Shown one piece after another: positions 28,397-41,500 of a DNA stretch of 64,000 bases. Location of the stretch: assembly GCF_910596095.1 (NCBI RefSeq), contig NC_056533.1, positions 29,610,662-29,674,661 on the forward strand. Direction: 5' to 3'. Position 1 is the stretch's first letter. Each line of letters begins with the position of its first letter. The position numbers and the translations under genes are program-made. The notes under the pieces are model-generated. The model searched no databases and was not told the origin of the DNA. It saw nothing but the letters and a program-made list of their open reading frames with translations. Source of the DNA: Thunnus maccoyii (lineage: Eukaryota; Chordata; Actinopteri; Scombriformes; Scombridae).

Positions 28397-28535
28397 ATGA
28401 CTATAACTTGATTTTTGGTGTCTGGTATTTTTCTCTTGGTTTTCTTCCACTAACAGATACGTCAATGCTTTAAAGTTTGATATTTGTACTTCGAAGTATC
28501 CACCGGTCACTGTCACTTTCAGTTCTTACATGTAG

Positions 28536-28744
28536 CCACAAGAGGGTGCTGCCCATTCAGAAAATGTATTGATCATCAGCATATCGGCTCTGTTGACGAA
28601 TTGACCTCCACTGGTGAATTTCAGTACAGGAAGCTCTGTCTGTGTACGTGCCTTTCACCTCGTACTACCCCTCATCCAGCCTACATCAGCCAGAGTCAGT
28701 GGATGCTGCATTAAGAGCCATTAAGTACTCCTCGGCAACAACAG
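28536..28744 (+). promoter_or_regulatory. Presumed nmes1 promoter/non-coding exon
   Basis: The interval between the spata5l1 poly(A) signal and the nmes1 ATG is under 500 bp. It holds a CTCF-like CCACAAGAGGGTGCTG (28536-28551) and a donor, CAACAGgtgaga, after 28744. An acceptor, CTTTTTAG, at about 28868 would connect a non-coding exon to the ATG exon. Confidence 0.35.
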
Positions 28745-28888
28745 GTGAGACATGCAACACGTAGATGCTTCTATGACCTTGTCTTTTGTTTTTTTTACTT
28801 TAATTCAGTGAACAGATTCACTGCCTCAGAATATTTATTAAGTGGAAGTATGATTAATTTCTTTTTAGGTGTCTGAGAAGTTTGAAAA

Positions 28889-29754
28889 ATGGTGGGTGGA
28901 TTTTTTCAAATGCTGAGAAAGAAAAAGGAGGTGAGTTGACATTTCATATTGATTTTGTATTGTGTAGATTAAAATTGTAGCCACTGTTTTATTTTTTTTT
29001 TAAATATTATGATACACATTTTTTTTTTTTTTAAACTATTTTTTTTACATGTATGTTCCAGCTGATCCCGTTGATAGGGTTCATGGCTTTTGCTGCAACA
29101 GGAGCCACATCTGCTGCTACCTACTTTCTGTTTACCAAACCAGATGTTATGTGAGTGTTTTTATAATTTTTATTTCTCATTTTGAAAAAAATAATATTCT
29201 ACTCTTGTTATTTTATCAGTTAAAGTACTCTAAGTTACACTTGTTGGTTCAGTTTTCATACTAATATCTGACTTTTATCAGTCTCATGCATGTCAGAAGT
29301 ACATAAAAATGATGAATCATTTTCATTTACTGTTTTTAGTTTGAATAAGACTCGAAACCCGGAACCATGGGAGAGAGTGGATCCATCAAAACCCCAAAAG
29401 GTAATCAATAACATTCCTCACATTTTATAATGTTTGTATGTTTGTTAATAAGTCTGTTGATGTATTTTGGCACTGAAATACCAGCAGAATCTTGCAGAGT
29501 GCATCTGAATCCTGCTGAGTCACTGAGGTAGAAACATTATCAAATGAATGCCAGACTTCTACCGTGACATCAGAGGAATGCTGCTTCACACCACTGTGCA
29601 GCTACTTGTGTTACTTTAAGCTGTTGTACCTCTTACAAACAGGTGAGATAAAGCCTATTCTTTTATTTCTGGCATTACCTTTCAGCTTATCACCATCAAT
29701 CAGCAGTGGAAACCAGTGGAGGAGCTGGAGCTGGTGAAGAGCCTCACCAAGTGA
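28889..29754 (+). CDS. nmes1: NMES1 (C15orf48 orthologue), NDUFA4-like complex IV subunit
   Basis: There are four coding exons: 28889-28930, 29062-29150, 29340-29400 and 29686-29754. They sum to 261 bp, 86 residues (human C15orf48 has 83). The N-terminus MVGGFFQMLRKKKE is followed by one membrane segment (about residues 15-37, LIPLIGFMAFAATGATSAA), then TRNPEPWERVDP and a short polar tail. The family, also called MOCCI or COXFA4L3, replaces NDUFA4 in mitochondrial cytochrome c oxidase during inflammation in mammals. The position directly downstream of spata5l1 and upstream of slc30a4 matches human 15q21. A miR-147 hairpin lies in the 3' UTR. Paralogy to ndufa4 is possible from the sequence alone, but the synteny and the microRNA settle the identity. 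Confidence 0.94.
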
Positions 29755-29836
29755 AAGGCCGGCATCTGCTGGAAAGAAAGTGAAAGATCGTTGTCGGAGT
29801 GTGACTCACTGTCTGCTCAGCCCCCCATCAGTCTAA

Positions 29837-29897
29837 CAGAATCCTTTCCGCACAAACTAGGACGCTTTGACACTCAGTGTGCGGAAATGCTTCTGCT
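29837..29897 (+). ncRNA. mir147: miR-147 precursor hairpin in nmes1 3' UTR
   Basis: The 3' arm TGTGCGGAAATGCTTCTG (29878-29895) matches the vertebrate miR-147b-3p sequence I recall; the mature product would cover about 29877-29897. The 5' arm CAGAATCCTTTCCGCACA (29837-29854) pairs with it at 16 of 18 positions across a 23-nt loop. The hairpin lies 83 bp after the nmes1 stop, the same arrangement as human MIR147B in the C15orf48 3' UTR. Processing is therefore expected from the nmes1 transcript. Confidence 0.92.
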
Positions 29898-30317
29898 CCA
29901 CTGGTGGGGTTTCACTCTGCTCTGTGGTGTCTCAGCCCAAGGACATCCATCCACAACAGATACTCATACTGCCATGATGTCCAACTCTGGGTTTCTGTGA
30001 TTACCTCTAGAGAATTATGTTTAATTATATTGAATAAGTCGTGGTGACAAAATGGCTGGTAGTCACAGTAACCCTATTACTGTATGTGATTGTACGATAA
30101 TGTCTAAATGTGAAAGACGCAAAATGTAAATCAAGTAATATAATATATAGTTTTGTTAGTAAATTATGATTGTGATGTGATGTCATCTTTCTTCATCACA
30201 CTGTTGCTTGTGTGCTCCATGTATAAGAATGTACTTGAAAGAAAATACTGATATCCTTTGTCTGGTCTGTGTTTAGGAGATAATAGTAAAATCTCCTTCA
30301 CAAAATGTATGTACATC

Positions 30318-30323
30318 AATAAA
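30318..30323 (+). terminator. nmes1 poly(A) signal AATAAA
   Basis: Canonical hexamer 564 bp beyond the stop, followed within 30 bp by a GT-rich tract. The resulting 3' UTR contains the miR-147 hairpin. Confidence 0.65.
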
Positions 30324-30876
30324 TGCAATGCAACAAGCTGACTTCGGCTTTGTGGTGCTGCATCCTCTTTTTTAACACAAAACATGACTAAAGGATCAGT
30401 TATATTGTATATTTTTCATATTGTCAACAAGTCAACAATCCCATGAAAAAAACAGTAATGAATTGATCCTACTTACAAATATTTCCTGTGTAGTCAGAGG
30501 CTAATATAGCTACACTGTTGTCTGAAAACAGTGAAAAACACATCAAGCTGCTGGGTGACTTGTTCACTTATTAAAATGAACATGGACACTGATTTTTGAG
30601 TCACTATAGCATCAGACATGAGTAAATCCACAGTTAAAAATAGTCCCCAGCAAATCCATTACTTCTCCGGTTGGGTAATGTTTGCTGTTTTGGGAAATGA
30701 CTGTGTCTTTTTAAGAATGAAACTATATTTGTGACGCATTTAAAACGAAAGTTAGATATTTTGGGTTGGTTTCAGTCAGATGAGAGGATTGATCATCTGA
30801 ATAGTAAAGCTACAGCCAGCAGCTGCTCAGCTTATCTTAACATAAAGACTGGAAACAATTTGGCCCTTTTCAAAGT

Positions 30877-31197
30877 AGGGCTAGGTGATATGGACAAAAT
30901 CAAATATCATGATATTTTTGACCAAATACCTTAATATCGATATTGCAACACTATTGTAGGGATTGGTGCTTTCACAATATATTTACTCACAATGACATAT
31001 TTGATAAATAATCATTAGTAATGTCAATATAATGACTAAATGGGTAAAGACAAATAATATTACAGCTGGAACAGTCTGGTAAGTTCAGAAAATTACATCA
31101 CTTCACTGTAACGCAGCCGTTAAAACCAGGAAAAGACACTCATGCCATATCACGATATTACGATATCCAAAATCTAAGATTATATCTAGTCTCATAT
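30877..31197. mobile_element. hAT-like repeat fragment with TAGGGCTAGG terminus
   Basis: The left end TAGGGCTAGGTGATATGG and the repeated ATATCGATAT-type motifs match a fish repeat family I recall as a non-autonomous hAT element. The right terminus is not seen, so the copy seems truncated near 31197. Confidence 0.5.
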
Positions 31198-32574
31198 AAT
31201 GGAGAAGTAATGTACACTAAGGGCTGTAGTGAGGTGCTGATCACTCAAAGCAGACTTGAGAGTAGGAAAAAAGTGTCATACACTCTGGCTTCATATGCAT
31301 TTCTCTTTTATTCAGATGACTCGGGACTTACGCAAGATCAACAGTCATAGTAGGACACAGACACTGGTATGTTATATAGAACACACCCTAGCAACACAGC
31401 TGATGGTGATTAGATTAGAAAAAAGTAACTGCATCTAGCCAAGAAATAGTCCTGCCCTAGTCGTTAATACACTTTGTTTTTTGTACAGATCAAGCAATCA
31501 AGCTATAACTTAATTAAGTTAATTTGTGAGCTTTCCAGCTGCTGGTTGGCAGATTTTGTAACATTTGGAGGCCAGGCTGCTGGCTCTAAGCTTTATAGCT
31601 ATATATCTTCTTATTGAACTCCCAGCAATAAAGCAAATAATGATATTTCCAAAAATCTCAAACTATTTCTTTAAAGTCTTTAAAGATGGTACAAATGGAC
31701 TTGTGGCTGAGAGACAGAACAGGTAAATCTGAGCATTTTGAGAGGCGGACTAATACATAATAAAATACATTATTTTTGGTTGTTTCATGGGATTCATTGA
31801 CAATAAGAAAAAATATAGTGTGTAAAATAATGCCGGCCTCATCCTTTCAAATCTTTGTTATGGTATCTAGTCAATACATTATTAAATAAATCTGTTTTGC
31901 AGCAAACATTTGGACATGTCAGATGTAAAGGTGTAAATATTGACATCCCCAATAGCTCCTGTTCATTTAGGTGTCCTGGCAAACCAAGACCAGCATGCAA
32001 ATCTCAATTCACTGGAAAAGGCAAAGCTACATGGAATAGAGCCATTTTTTATGTTATCAGATCCACCCTTGCTTTTCCTGCTATGACATTTCAAAATGTC
32101 CGATAATAAAAAGTTCTTTTGGTTTCAATGTAGCAGTTTAAATCTTAACATGAAATAATTTGTCTTTTTGTTCCTCATTCTGTGACACTAGTGTCTTTAA
32201 TTCAGATGAATGGTAATAATAAAAAAAAAACACCGTGTCGGCTTCTTTCTACATTTGATTCAAAAGACACAGTCAACGTTTGAAGGTTATTTGCAGACAA
32301 GCAATGTAAAGCTGTAAAGTAATTACTACCATCCGAGTACTCATCAGCTCAGTTTATGGCTGCATGGGCATTCAACACTCCCATTGTGTTTGAGACAATC
32401 TGCTTAACGTCCATCTCATATCTGAAGAGTGCAAAAATACCAGGAAACCCTCCCTCCACCAGTGTGTGACCATGGCACTGTTTGGCAAACAGCCTACTGT
32501 ACTGCTGGCTGCACTGTGAATCTGAAGGGATTTTTTTTTAAATAAATGACTAAACACTAAACAAAGGGTATCAC

Positions 32575-32603
32575 AGAGAGAGATAGAGAGAGAGAGAGAG
32601 AGG
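32575..32603. repeat. (GA)n microsatellite
   Basis: About 14 GA units with one AT interruption. Confidence 0.85.
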
Positions 32604-34139
32604 GTGAGGCCTGGGTATTATTTCCTGTTTGAGTTGCTTTTGTGAACAGCTTTTTTCCCCCTTCTCTAGTTACACTTACACACTTGTTACACATGCATAC
32701 CTCAGCATGGGTGGTTCACATTTTCAACATTTCCTTTCATTTTTTTATATGTTATACTCTAATCTTCAGTGATATGTGACCTAGTCCTGTCATAGCTTTA
32801 GAGGACATAAACAGGAGGTACTGTGGAAGAGCACTGACTTGTATTATGGTTAGAAGGCATTTTCACTGTTCTTGTATCATGTAGTCAAATTTAGGGCAGA
32901 GACCTTAATCTGACCTGTATGTGAAACTGAAAGGCTATTTATGCAAACAATGACAGAAGAGGAAGGATATACATAGTGTCTGATGTTGGAATCTGTGTAC
33001 GTGACAGGAACTGGGTAAAAGACATCATGACATCACAGACCATGTGACCAGCGATGATCTGTAAGGCAGGTAGTGCTCTCAGTGCATGAGAAGAGAGAAG
33101 ATGGAATTCCCCATGTGTTCATCAGTGGGTCACTGTACTGTTTTAACTATGACAACACTCTAAACTCTTTTGATCTGTGACTTGCAGGCCATCAATTTTG
33201 AAAAAATATACATATAGTTACTTCAATTTAGTCACTGGTTCAGACACTAGTGATTGAGAAGGCACAGTCCAGCATTTTATGGTACTCTAATGTACGGCAG
33301 GGCGGTCAGGTGGATGCTGTGTTGGCTCTGGTCTTATACAAACAGAGAAGTTGCCTGCCTTTGGTTCATTGGCTTCCTGTTAATGGTGCTGTTGCCTGGA
33401 AACAGACACTCCCAGCTTACTCCTGTGGTCAATAATAAACCTTGTAATTTTTGAATATTAACCTTTTTATGGAGAAAAGAATCAGTATCTGAAGTTTTAA
33501 TGTTTAAACATGTGGTGGATACTACACATAGAGTATACTACATTGAATAATTATGCTCATTTTGCCCATTTAACACTAGATAACTACTCACAACAAAACT
33601 CATCAGCTTTAACATATTAAAGGACCATTTCTCATGTACTTGTCATACTTTTAAATGTGTGTGCTGCACAAACAATCACTCTTTTGTCTCCATAAGGAAG
33701 TCTTTTTTCACCACCCAACTCCTACACCCAGTAATGCAGTCACCAGTCAAACTGCAGCAAAAAAAACAAACTAGTTTTCAGTTTTCAAACCAGTTTATCT
33801 TTGGACATAAATGAGATTGCTCAGCCCATATGTGCACCGTCATTCAAAGGGTTGAATGTGGTGAACAGAGAAGTGTAATGCAAACTATATTAAGCATGTT
33901 ATCTGATCAAAGTGTTCCTGTCACCGGCATCTATTATAGAAGTGCGCCACCCAGTGTTGAGAAGTGACAATAACATATATACCATCATATTCATTCAAGT
34001 ACATCTGACAAATCATCTCTAATTTGGTGTTTTATTTTTTTCCCCATTTGCTTTTTAATTCACATTAATGTTAACAAGCACTCTGGCTGTTTAAAGTGAT
34101 CATTTAATTAGAATTGGAAGAACCCTCAAACTGGTATAT

Positions 34140-34245
34140 GGTCTATGGTTTTTATCCTTTAAGAGAATCTGCCTGTGACAGCTAAAGAAAATGAACATGA
34201 TTTGATAAGAGATTTGATGTTTTCTGAGGGGACACAAAGTGTTTT
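34140..34245. repeat. Local duplicated segment, copy 1
   Basis: This segment, including CCTTTAAGAGAATCTGCCTG and the block AACATGATTTGAT, recurs with few changes at 34843-34960, about 700 bp downstream in the same orientation. Confidence 0.7.
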
Positions 34246-34390
34246 TTGTAACACAAATGTAGGTGAACATGGGTCAAACCAAACATCTGCAATAGTGACT
34301 AATTAAGTTGACAATAATTGTGTAAATCAGTTGTGCAGAGTGACTGTCAAAAAAAAAGAGATACAGGGAGAAACTAAAGAAGAAGACTGT

Positions 34391-34396
34391 TTTATT
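34391..34396 (-). terminator. Candidate slc30a4 poly(A) signal
   Basis: TTTATT on the + strand reads AATAAA on the minus strand, 1.1 kb beyond the slc30a4 stop. Other AT-rich hexamers nearer the stop cannot be excluded. Confidence 0.4.
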
Positions 34397-34842
34397 AACA
34401 AAAACAAAAGCAGTGATCCAGTTCCTGATTTAACTTGCTGATTAATATCAGAGACATGGAAAAGTTTACATCAAACCCTCCGCAGCCTCAACACTTAACA
34501 GAGAAAACACTATAGACAGCATTATTGGCAAATTTCAACTCACACTTTCTCCCTCCAAAATAATACAACTCTGAAATACTGAGGACCTCCTTGTGGTATT
34601 ATACTGTCATTCAATGATATGGGAGAAAAAAAAAAGCTGAGTATGGAGTGTACAGCTGAAACCACACTAAAGTTGGTCCAACCACTGTAGCATTTACTCT
34701 TATTTAAAGTCAGTTATAATTTGATTGTCAGTTGCCTCGTTGCCACATTTAATTAGAGACATGCTAGAATAAAATGTCAGTGTCAAAAATGTTATTTTGA
34801 GTGTTGGTCAGTACAGCCAATCAAGACTAGTTTAAGAGTATC

Positions 34843-34960
34843 TATGGTTGTTAGCCTTTAAGAGAATCTGCCTGTGAAAGCTAAAGAAAATTAACATGAT
34901 TTGATTAGAGATTGGACTAATGTTTTCTAAGGGGACATAATGATAAAGTGTTTTTTGCCT
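34843..34960. repeat. Local duplicated segment, copy 2
   Basis: Direct repeat of 34140-34245. Differences are mostly single bases plus a small insertion. If the poly(A) signal at 34391-34396 is used, this copy lies in the slc30a4 3' UTR and the first copy lies beyond it. Confidence 0.7.
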
Positions 34961-35507
34961 CAGAGATGCCAGTAGTGTGGAGTACAGTTTTTTTTAATCA
35001 TTTGACATGAGGTACTTTTTAATTTGCTGACATTCTTTGTAAAATAAGAAAACAAAATCTTAGTATACAGTTCAAACAACTAGTAACAAAAAATTTACAT
35101 CTGATGACAAAACATCAGTTGTGACTTGTAATAAATCAAATAGCAAAATACAAAAAAAGTTACCTGTTGGAATAGGCTTTAATGGTGAATTAAGAGCAAG
35201 TTGTTTTTTTTTTCCATTCTTCTCAGCTGAACATTTAGCGTTCTACCTCCACTCTGAAAGCTTTGCAAGCATAAGAGCATACAGTCCCTGGAGGCTGCAG
35301 TGACCCTTTAATTAGACATGTGCATCTGCTGTTGTTCCTCTGACTGTCCTTTGGCACCGGTCTTTTTCCACTTACATAATGTATACCCTGGTTCCTGCTA
35401 TGGCACTGAGCTGTGACAGCAGTGCAACACCCAGGCTCTCTGTATATTCTCTGCCTCGTGGCTCCATGAAATGCACTGTGAAGGTCAATGTAAGCGTGAG
35501 TCTCTCT

Positions 35508-38500
35508 TTAGGCGCTGGGCTGCTGGCAGTTTGCACAACTGCGTACTGGCCTCTGCCTGTGTGTCTGGACCTGTACCGTGCACCTTGTGAGACCGTAGGT
35601 GTGAAGCAGCAGGTGGCGGGCCTTTGCCTGGACGTCCTCCCAGTTGTTAGCACTAGAGGGCGCTGTAAACATAGAGATGCATTGGAATCAGAATCAAGTT
35701 GAGGTGAAATAAAGGGACATTAGACCTAAATAAAATTGAATTTTAACTTTTGGGAAAATGTTTGTTGCCTACAAGGAAATGTAAAAAACAGTTAATATGT
35801 GGTTTAATGAAAAATATAAGATTCTTCCTCTAGAGAGGTTGTCTGCAGTCATAAGTGGGAGTGAAAGAAAATTTAGTCATGTACCACAGAGGATTGGAAA
35901 CACCTTGCTTGCAGGACTGAATAACTGCCTATCAAATGTTCCTTTTTATGTATGAGATTCTTTAGTTGTTTAAGAAAAGAAGGTCAACTGTTTAACTGAA
36001 AATGTAAGGATTTACTATAGAGAAAACAGATTTTTCTTTTCCTTTTTTTCTCTTTTTGTTGCATACTGTTGTATTTTTGGGGGGCTATTTGTCCTGATCG
36101 CTCTCTTTTTGTGTTTAAAAATGTTAATTTCAATCATTCTGAATGATTGTACATGATTTATTTGCTAAGTGTGTGAACAGTAAGGAATTAACTCTAAATA
36201 TGGGCATCTACTAGGACATCCTAGTGTCTCCTCATTTCCTGTCATCTCTCTGCTGTCTAATGTTCACATATTTGGAAAAATGGCCCTAACAAATACGTGC
36301 AGTACTGTGCAAAAGTTTTAGGCACTTGAGATGTTTAGATTCTTATCAGGGAGGCTTCTGATCGGTCCCAAATTCATTCTAACGCTTGACAATGACCACA
36401 AACATACAGTCAGACTCTTAAAGAACTATCTTCAGCAACAAGAAGAACAAGGAGCCCTGCAACAGATGGTATGGTTCACACAGAGCCCTGATCTCAACAT
36501 CAACAAGTGAGTCTGGGATTACATGAAGAGACAGAAGCAACTGAGACGCCTAAATCCACAGGAGACCTGTGGCATGTTCTCCAAGAAGCTTGGAACAATC
36601 CACCTGCCAAGTATATCAATGTATGATGTTACAAAGCTACTCACTGAGCTGGAGATGCACTAGTGCTGCAGTCTTATCAGCGGTCAGCGCCCATACATTC
36701 AGCTCATCGACCGATTGGACATCCTCCAGCTTCAGGAGATCTTCTCTGATTCTCTGGGTGTTCAGGTGTCTGGGAACTCCTGACACGGCAGGAAATGAAA
36801 CAACACCATTAAAGCACTTACTGCAAATTTAATACTGAACATCATCTGACAGAACTCTTAGACCGAGACAGGTATGTAGTGGTATCATCATGGTATCCAA
36901 AAAGAGGACAGATTTGACACTTACCCTCCAGCACGATGACTACTGTGTCTCGTATGATGCGGAATGTGGTAAAGAGAACCAGAACGGAGAAGATGTAGGT
37001 ACAGATGGGGTCTGCCAACTTATAGTCCGGCTGGGAAGACAAGAGGGCTACATCAGATCAACTGAAATCAAACATTTTTAGATTTCTTGAAGCATAAGTA
37101 GTTATTATAGTAATGTACCGATCTGCCCGGCACTTCTTGCATGCTCAGAAACACATCACATACAGCCTGATTGACTGCATGGTACAAAGCCAATATTTCA
37201 GTACTTTGTTTACAACTATATTCACTGGTTTATTCACTGCACTGGTTGGGGAAACTCTGCTTATGTTTTAGATTTAGACTGTTTTCAGATGGGAGCATTT
37301 CAGAGTCAAACATGGATGACAGAGTAAATAAGTAAGTCAACACTTGCATTGTTATCTTGTTTACCTTGTTACTAAGCATGCATATAAGACTTTATTGGTT
37401 CGTACTGTACCATGGGATGATGCAGTCACTCTCTACATTGCCAGGTACATTTTCAATACGTAAATCATAGAATTGTTGGCAGTAAATGTCATCTTTAGGT
37501 ACAAATTCTTTTTTCATGCAGTGCTACTAATAATCCCCCTCTACATATTCAGAAAAGATCATCTAGAAATTCTACTGTAAATAAATATTAAATTATATCA
37601 AAGAAATCAAACAATGGTTCTAGAAAATTTAATTGAAAGTAAACTGTATTTATTGCAAACAACTGTTTAAAAGACAACTCAACATTAAAGGATAAAGCTG
37701 GCGATTTTCTATATTTTTCTTGTCAATAAATGTCACGTGCAGATCCAAACTAACAATGAATTGGTTTATTTACAAGTATTGAGTTTGTATCCAAAGCCTG
37801 ATATATTTTATTCCTCTGTGCCGTAGACCTCCATTATTTGCCCTAAAATCTATTAAAAACACATTAATGAGCCACACGGTTACACTGGGTGACGTGTTCC
37901 TTCACCACGAAGATCACAGGCATGTTAGTTTGTTTAGAAATGGCTCCAAAGACTAATAAGAACAATCACGTTTTCACTCTACAGAGAAGAGTTCGGAGTA
38001 AGGCAGACACCACTGTGCATGCGCCTGAATGTGGTTCTCAAGACTATGCCAGTCTCCAGAGACTGACGATGTGATTCTTGTTATTAGGCTGTATTCAGAC
38101 CAAATCAGGCGGTGTGGCGTTCAGCTGCAGGGTCGAGCAGAGGTGTATGGGGTTATGGGCGTGTTTATTTGTGCTCTAGAACTTGAGCTGTGAAACGATC
38201 AGAAAATAACATTTCACTTCACTTCATTCACTCTCTAGCTCGCTTGACCACTGCTGTTCTCTCTCTGTCTCTTGTCTTTTTTATAATGAGTCAGGAAACC
38301 CACAGCAAGTCTAACTTTACTTTTAACGTTATCAGACGAAGAGATATGTCCTCCCTTCGTCCTAGTAACGTTTTTCTACTCCCTCATGGCAGTATTTACA
38401 GCTCTGATCGGTCTGGCCAAAACGGCTGCAGCTGAAACAGCCGCAGCTAAAATGCACTACCCCCATTCAAATGAATGGGAGGACTGACATTTTCACCACA

Positions 38501-41500
38501 CCACCTGATTTGGTTTGAATACAGTCTTACTCTCTGGAGCTCTATGGCACAGAGGAATACGATATAACAGGCTTTGGACACACACACATAATACATATAA
38601 GTGGGATGTGTTCATTGTTGGTTTGGCTCTGCACATGAGATTTACTGACAATAAGAAAAATATAGAAAATCGACAGTCAAATGGCATATTATGTTGTCTG
38701 TGTTTAAGGCTAGTTTTATCAAGCTGTAAATAACTAATATTAAAGCTGAAGCCCGAGCATGAGAAAAAGTACCTTGAAGCGGACAATGTAGGCAGCTATG
38801 AGCACCCCGACGCTCTGAAGAAGGTCTCCCAAAGCGTGGATGAAGGCAGCTCTGACAGCCAGGCTGCCATGTTGCTTCTGCTGCTGACCTGACCCAGAAG
38901 ACTGGGAACCTGAGGCAGCTGCAGGGCCGTGAGAGTGACCATGGCCGTGAGAGTGGAGGTGACCACCTTGGTTTAATAAGAACCCCATTCTAAACAAAAG
39001 AAAAAGGAATTCATTTTAAAGATTAGCTTTACATACAGGATATTTTGTCCAACTACCATTATAGTTTAGAGACTGCAGTTAGTGCGTTTTCATTTATTCA
39101 TCTGCCTGCTGTGGTCAAACATTTCACACTGAGCATCAGCAGTTGTGTCATTTAGACTGTACTTTGGACTGAATTGTTAGGACCATGCAAATACCCACAA
39201 GAGGGAAATCAGGCATATGTGTAGTAAAATGACCGGTGATATCAGTCATCTAATCATACTCACGTGTCAAGACACAACCATCATAAAGAGAAATAAAAAC
39301 ACTGATATGAAAGGTCATAAAAATACGACTGAAGGTCTTGCGCAAATTTACAATCAATAAGTTACAAATAATACGACGAAAACAGTAACACAGGACAAGC
39401 TCACACCGTGTATATAAATACTAACGCCTCACAGTTCTCTCTCGAAGGACATTTACATATTTCAGTTCCACTCACATAAGGTTGACAGCCACACCAACAG
39501 CTGCAGTGATGAGCATGACATCTCCATCTATGTTGAAGTCTTGGTGTACCGTCCTCTGAACCGCCTCAAAGAGCAGTATCGCTGTCAGAATGTAGATAAG
39601 CATCACACTGAGGACTGCCGATACCACCTCTAAGGAAGGAAGGAAGGAAATCACAAGCAGTTATATATATATATATGTACACACTTAATACAGAAGCCCT
39701 GAGATAGACATGTTCTCAACATGCAGGTCTAAGACATGCAAGGATGAACAATACCGGTTCAGCTAACTGGTATGGTTATCAGTGTAAGTAGTGATATCAA
39801 AATTATGCCCATTATATTGGTGTTAAACTGTATATTGGGCAGATTGATTAACATAATTTAACCATTTAAATAATCTGATATGTTAAAATATGACTTTTCA
39901 TGTTTAAAGTTCATATCCTTGTTTCTGTACATAATTTTTTTTTCTCGATGATTTAACAATCAGATTTCTGCCCATGTGATATTCACTAAATCTTGTTTAA
40001 TAACTTGTATGGAGGACAAATGACATCACATTTAATGTTTTAACAGACAGACAAAGTAAAGCATGTTTCCATTCTCAGTTCCTGTATTATAGAGCTATTT
40101 AATAACATGCTGCAGCCTCCCTTTGTGAGGCCCCAAGACTCCATTTACCATTCTGCTCTTAGGTTCATTGCTGGTTATAATTATAACACTCACCACTGCA
40201 TTTTAATGATAAAGGTGGTTGGCTACTGTTTGTTATTTATTTACATAGCCTTTGTTGTATAATTGCCATCTTATATCTCATCTTTGCTGCTCTGGTACTG
40301 TGGCCACAAACATTGCTTTAACTGTTAGTGCGGCGACTGTGACAGTTAAAGCAATGATAGAAATGTCATATAAAATTCAAAACACTCACATCTTTTAAAC
40401 TTCAAGATAATTTCCAATAATCATCCTCTATGTGGCTGTGACTGCTGTATTTGACCTGCACATTGTTTATTGTTTGTTATTTGGACCCTGTCAAGTTCCT
40501 ACTATTTTATTTCATTTCATTTTATGTCATTTTACTGCACCTTTAACAGGTGTTGCTGTTAAAGAGCATGTATGCTCAGCCAATCTTCCTTGTGTAAATA
40601 AAGGTTAATTAAATTGAACTTGTTTAGCACCACTAACTAAATGTTACTTGCTTTCGACAATTGAGCTGAAAGTCATTTGGACTCAGACATTTGGCAGCAG
40701 TGTGGTGTTCAGTAATAAATCTGGACAGGTACTAATGAAGCAGCATGTTTTAAACATCCATATCCGCACCAAACAGCACAGTTAAACAATGACAGGAAAA
40801 CTCGAGTGGTGGAAACAAGACACACTGCCGTGTATTATAACTATTTATACTGATAAAAGCATAAATTACTGGGGATAGAAAATGTAATTGAATGGAAACT
40901 GAATCATACAGTTAAAAATGTGAGTCGGATCCGGCTTGAACACTGCTGATCACACTTGTTTTTTCTTTGAACATGATCCACCTGCATAAAATCTAAACAT
41001 ATCTCTTTACCTCACACAAGAGAGAAGGAGCGTGAAGGCTTCTGAAATCAGACACTCACCGAGGCGATGCAGTCCGAAGGTGAATCTCTTAGTGGGCGGC
41101 TTTGTAGAGAGCCAGAGGGCCAACAGAGAAAACAAAATGCCCACCACGTCTGCTAGCATGTGCACAGCGTCGGTCATAATGGCTAAGCTGTTTGACACAT
41201 AACCACCTGAAAGAAAACATATAATGAGATCCTCCAATAATAAACATTTATTGAATGTATCTCTGCTAAGTTAACATGGATGAGGTAGGTTTTGAAAGGT
41301 ATAGCTCCCTGCATATAAATCAACAATAAATACACAATTACATTCTTGGGTCTGATGTGACAGACAGATGCTGTTTGGAGGGAAAGGTACATTCAAAGTG
41401 ATGTCTGAATTTTATGGATTGTTCACTTGCTAGCAAAAAAAAAAAAAGTTATTCTGAAAACAGCAACGTAAAGAAATTCATGTGTGCAGGGGCTGGTTTC

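Larger units (their letters stand above)
30324..34390. other. Intergenic stretch between nmes1 and slc30a4
   Basis: No gene is supported. It holds a hAT-like repeat fragment (30877-31197), a partial MITE end (about 32072-32103), a GA microsatellite (32575-32603) and one copy of a locally duplicated segment (34140-34245). Short open frames here have no recognisable protein features. Confidence 0.55.

Noticed and set aside
36645-36660. Apparent end of slc30a4 at a TAG just after exon 6
   Set aside because: A GTGAGT donor precedes the stop, and a last exon at 35662-35508 restores the family C-terminus in frame.
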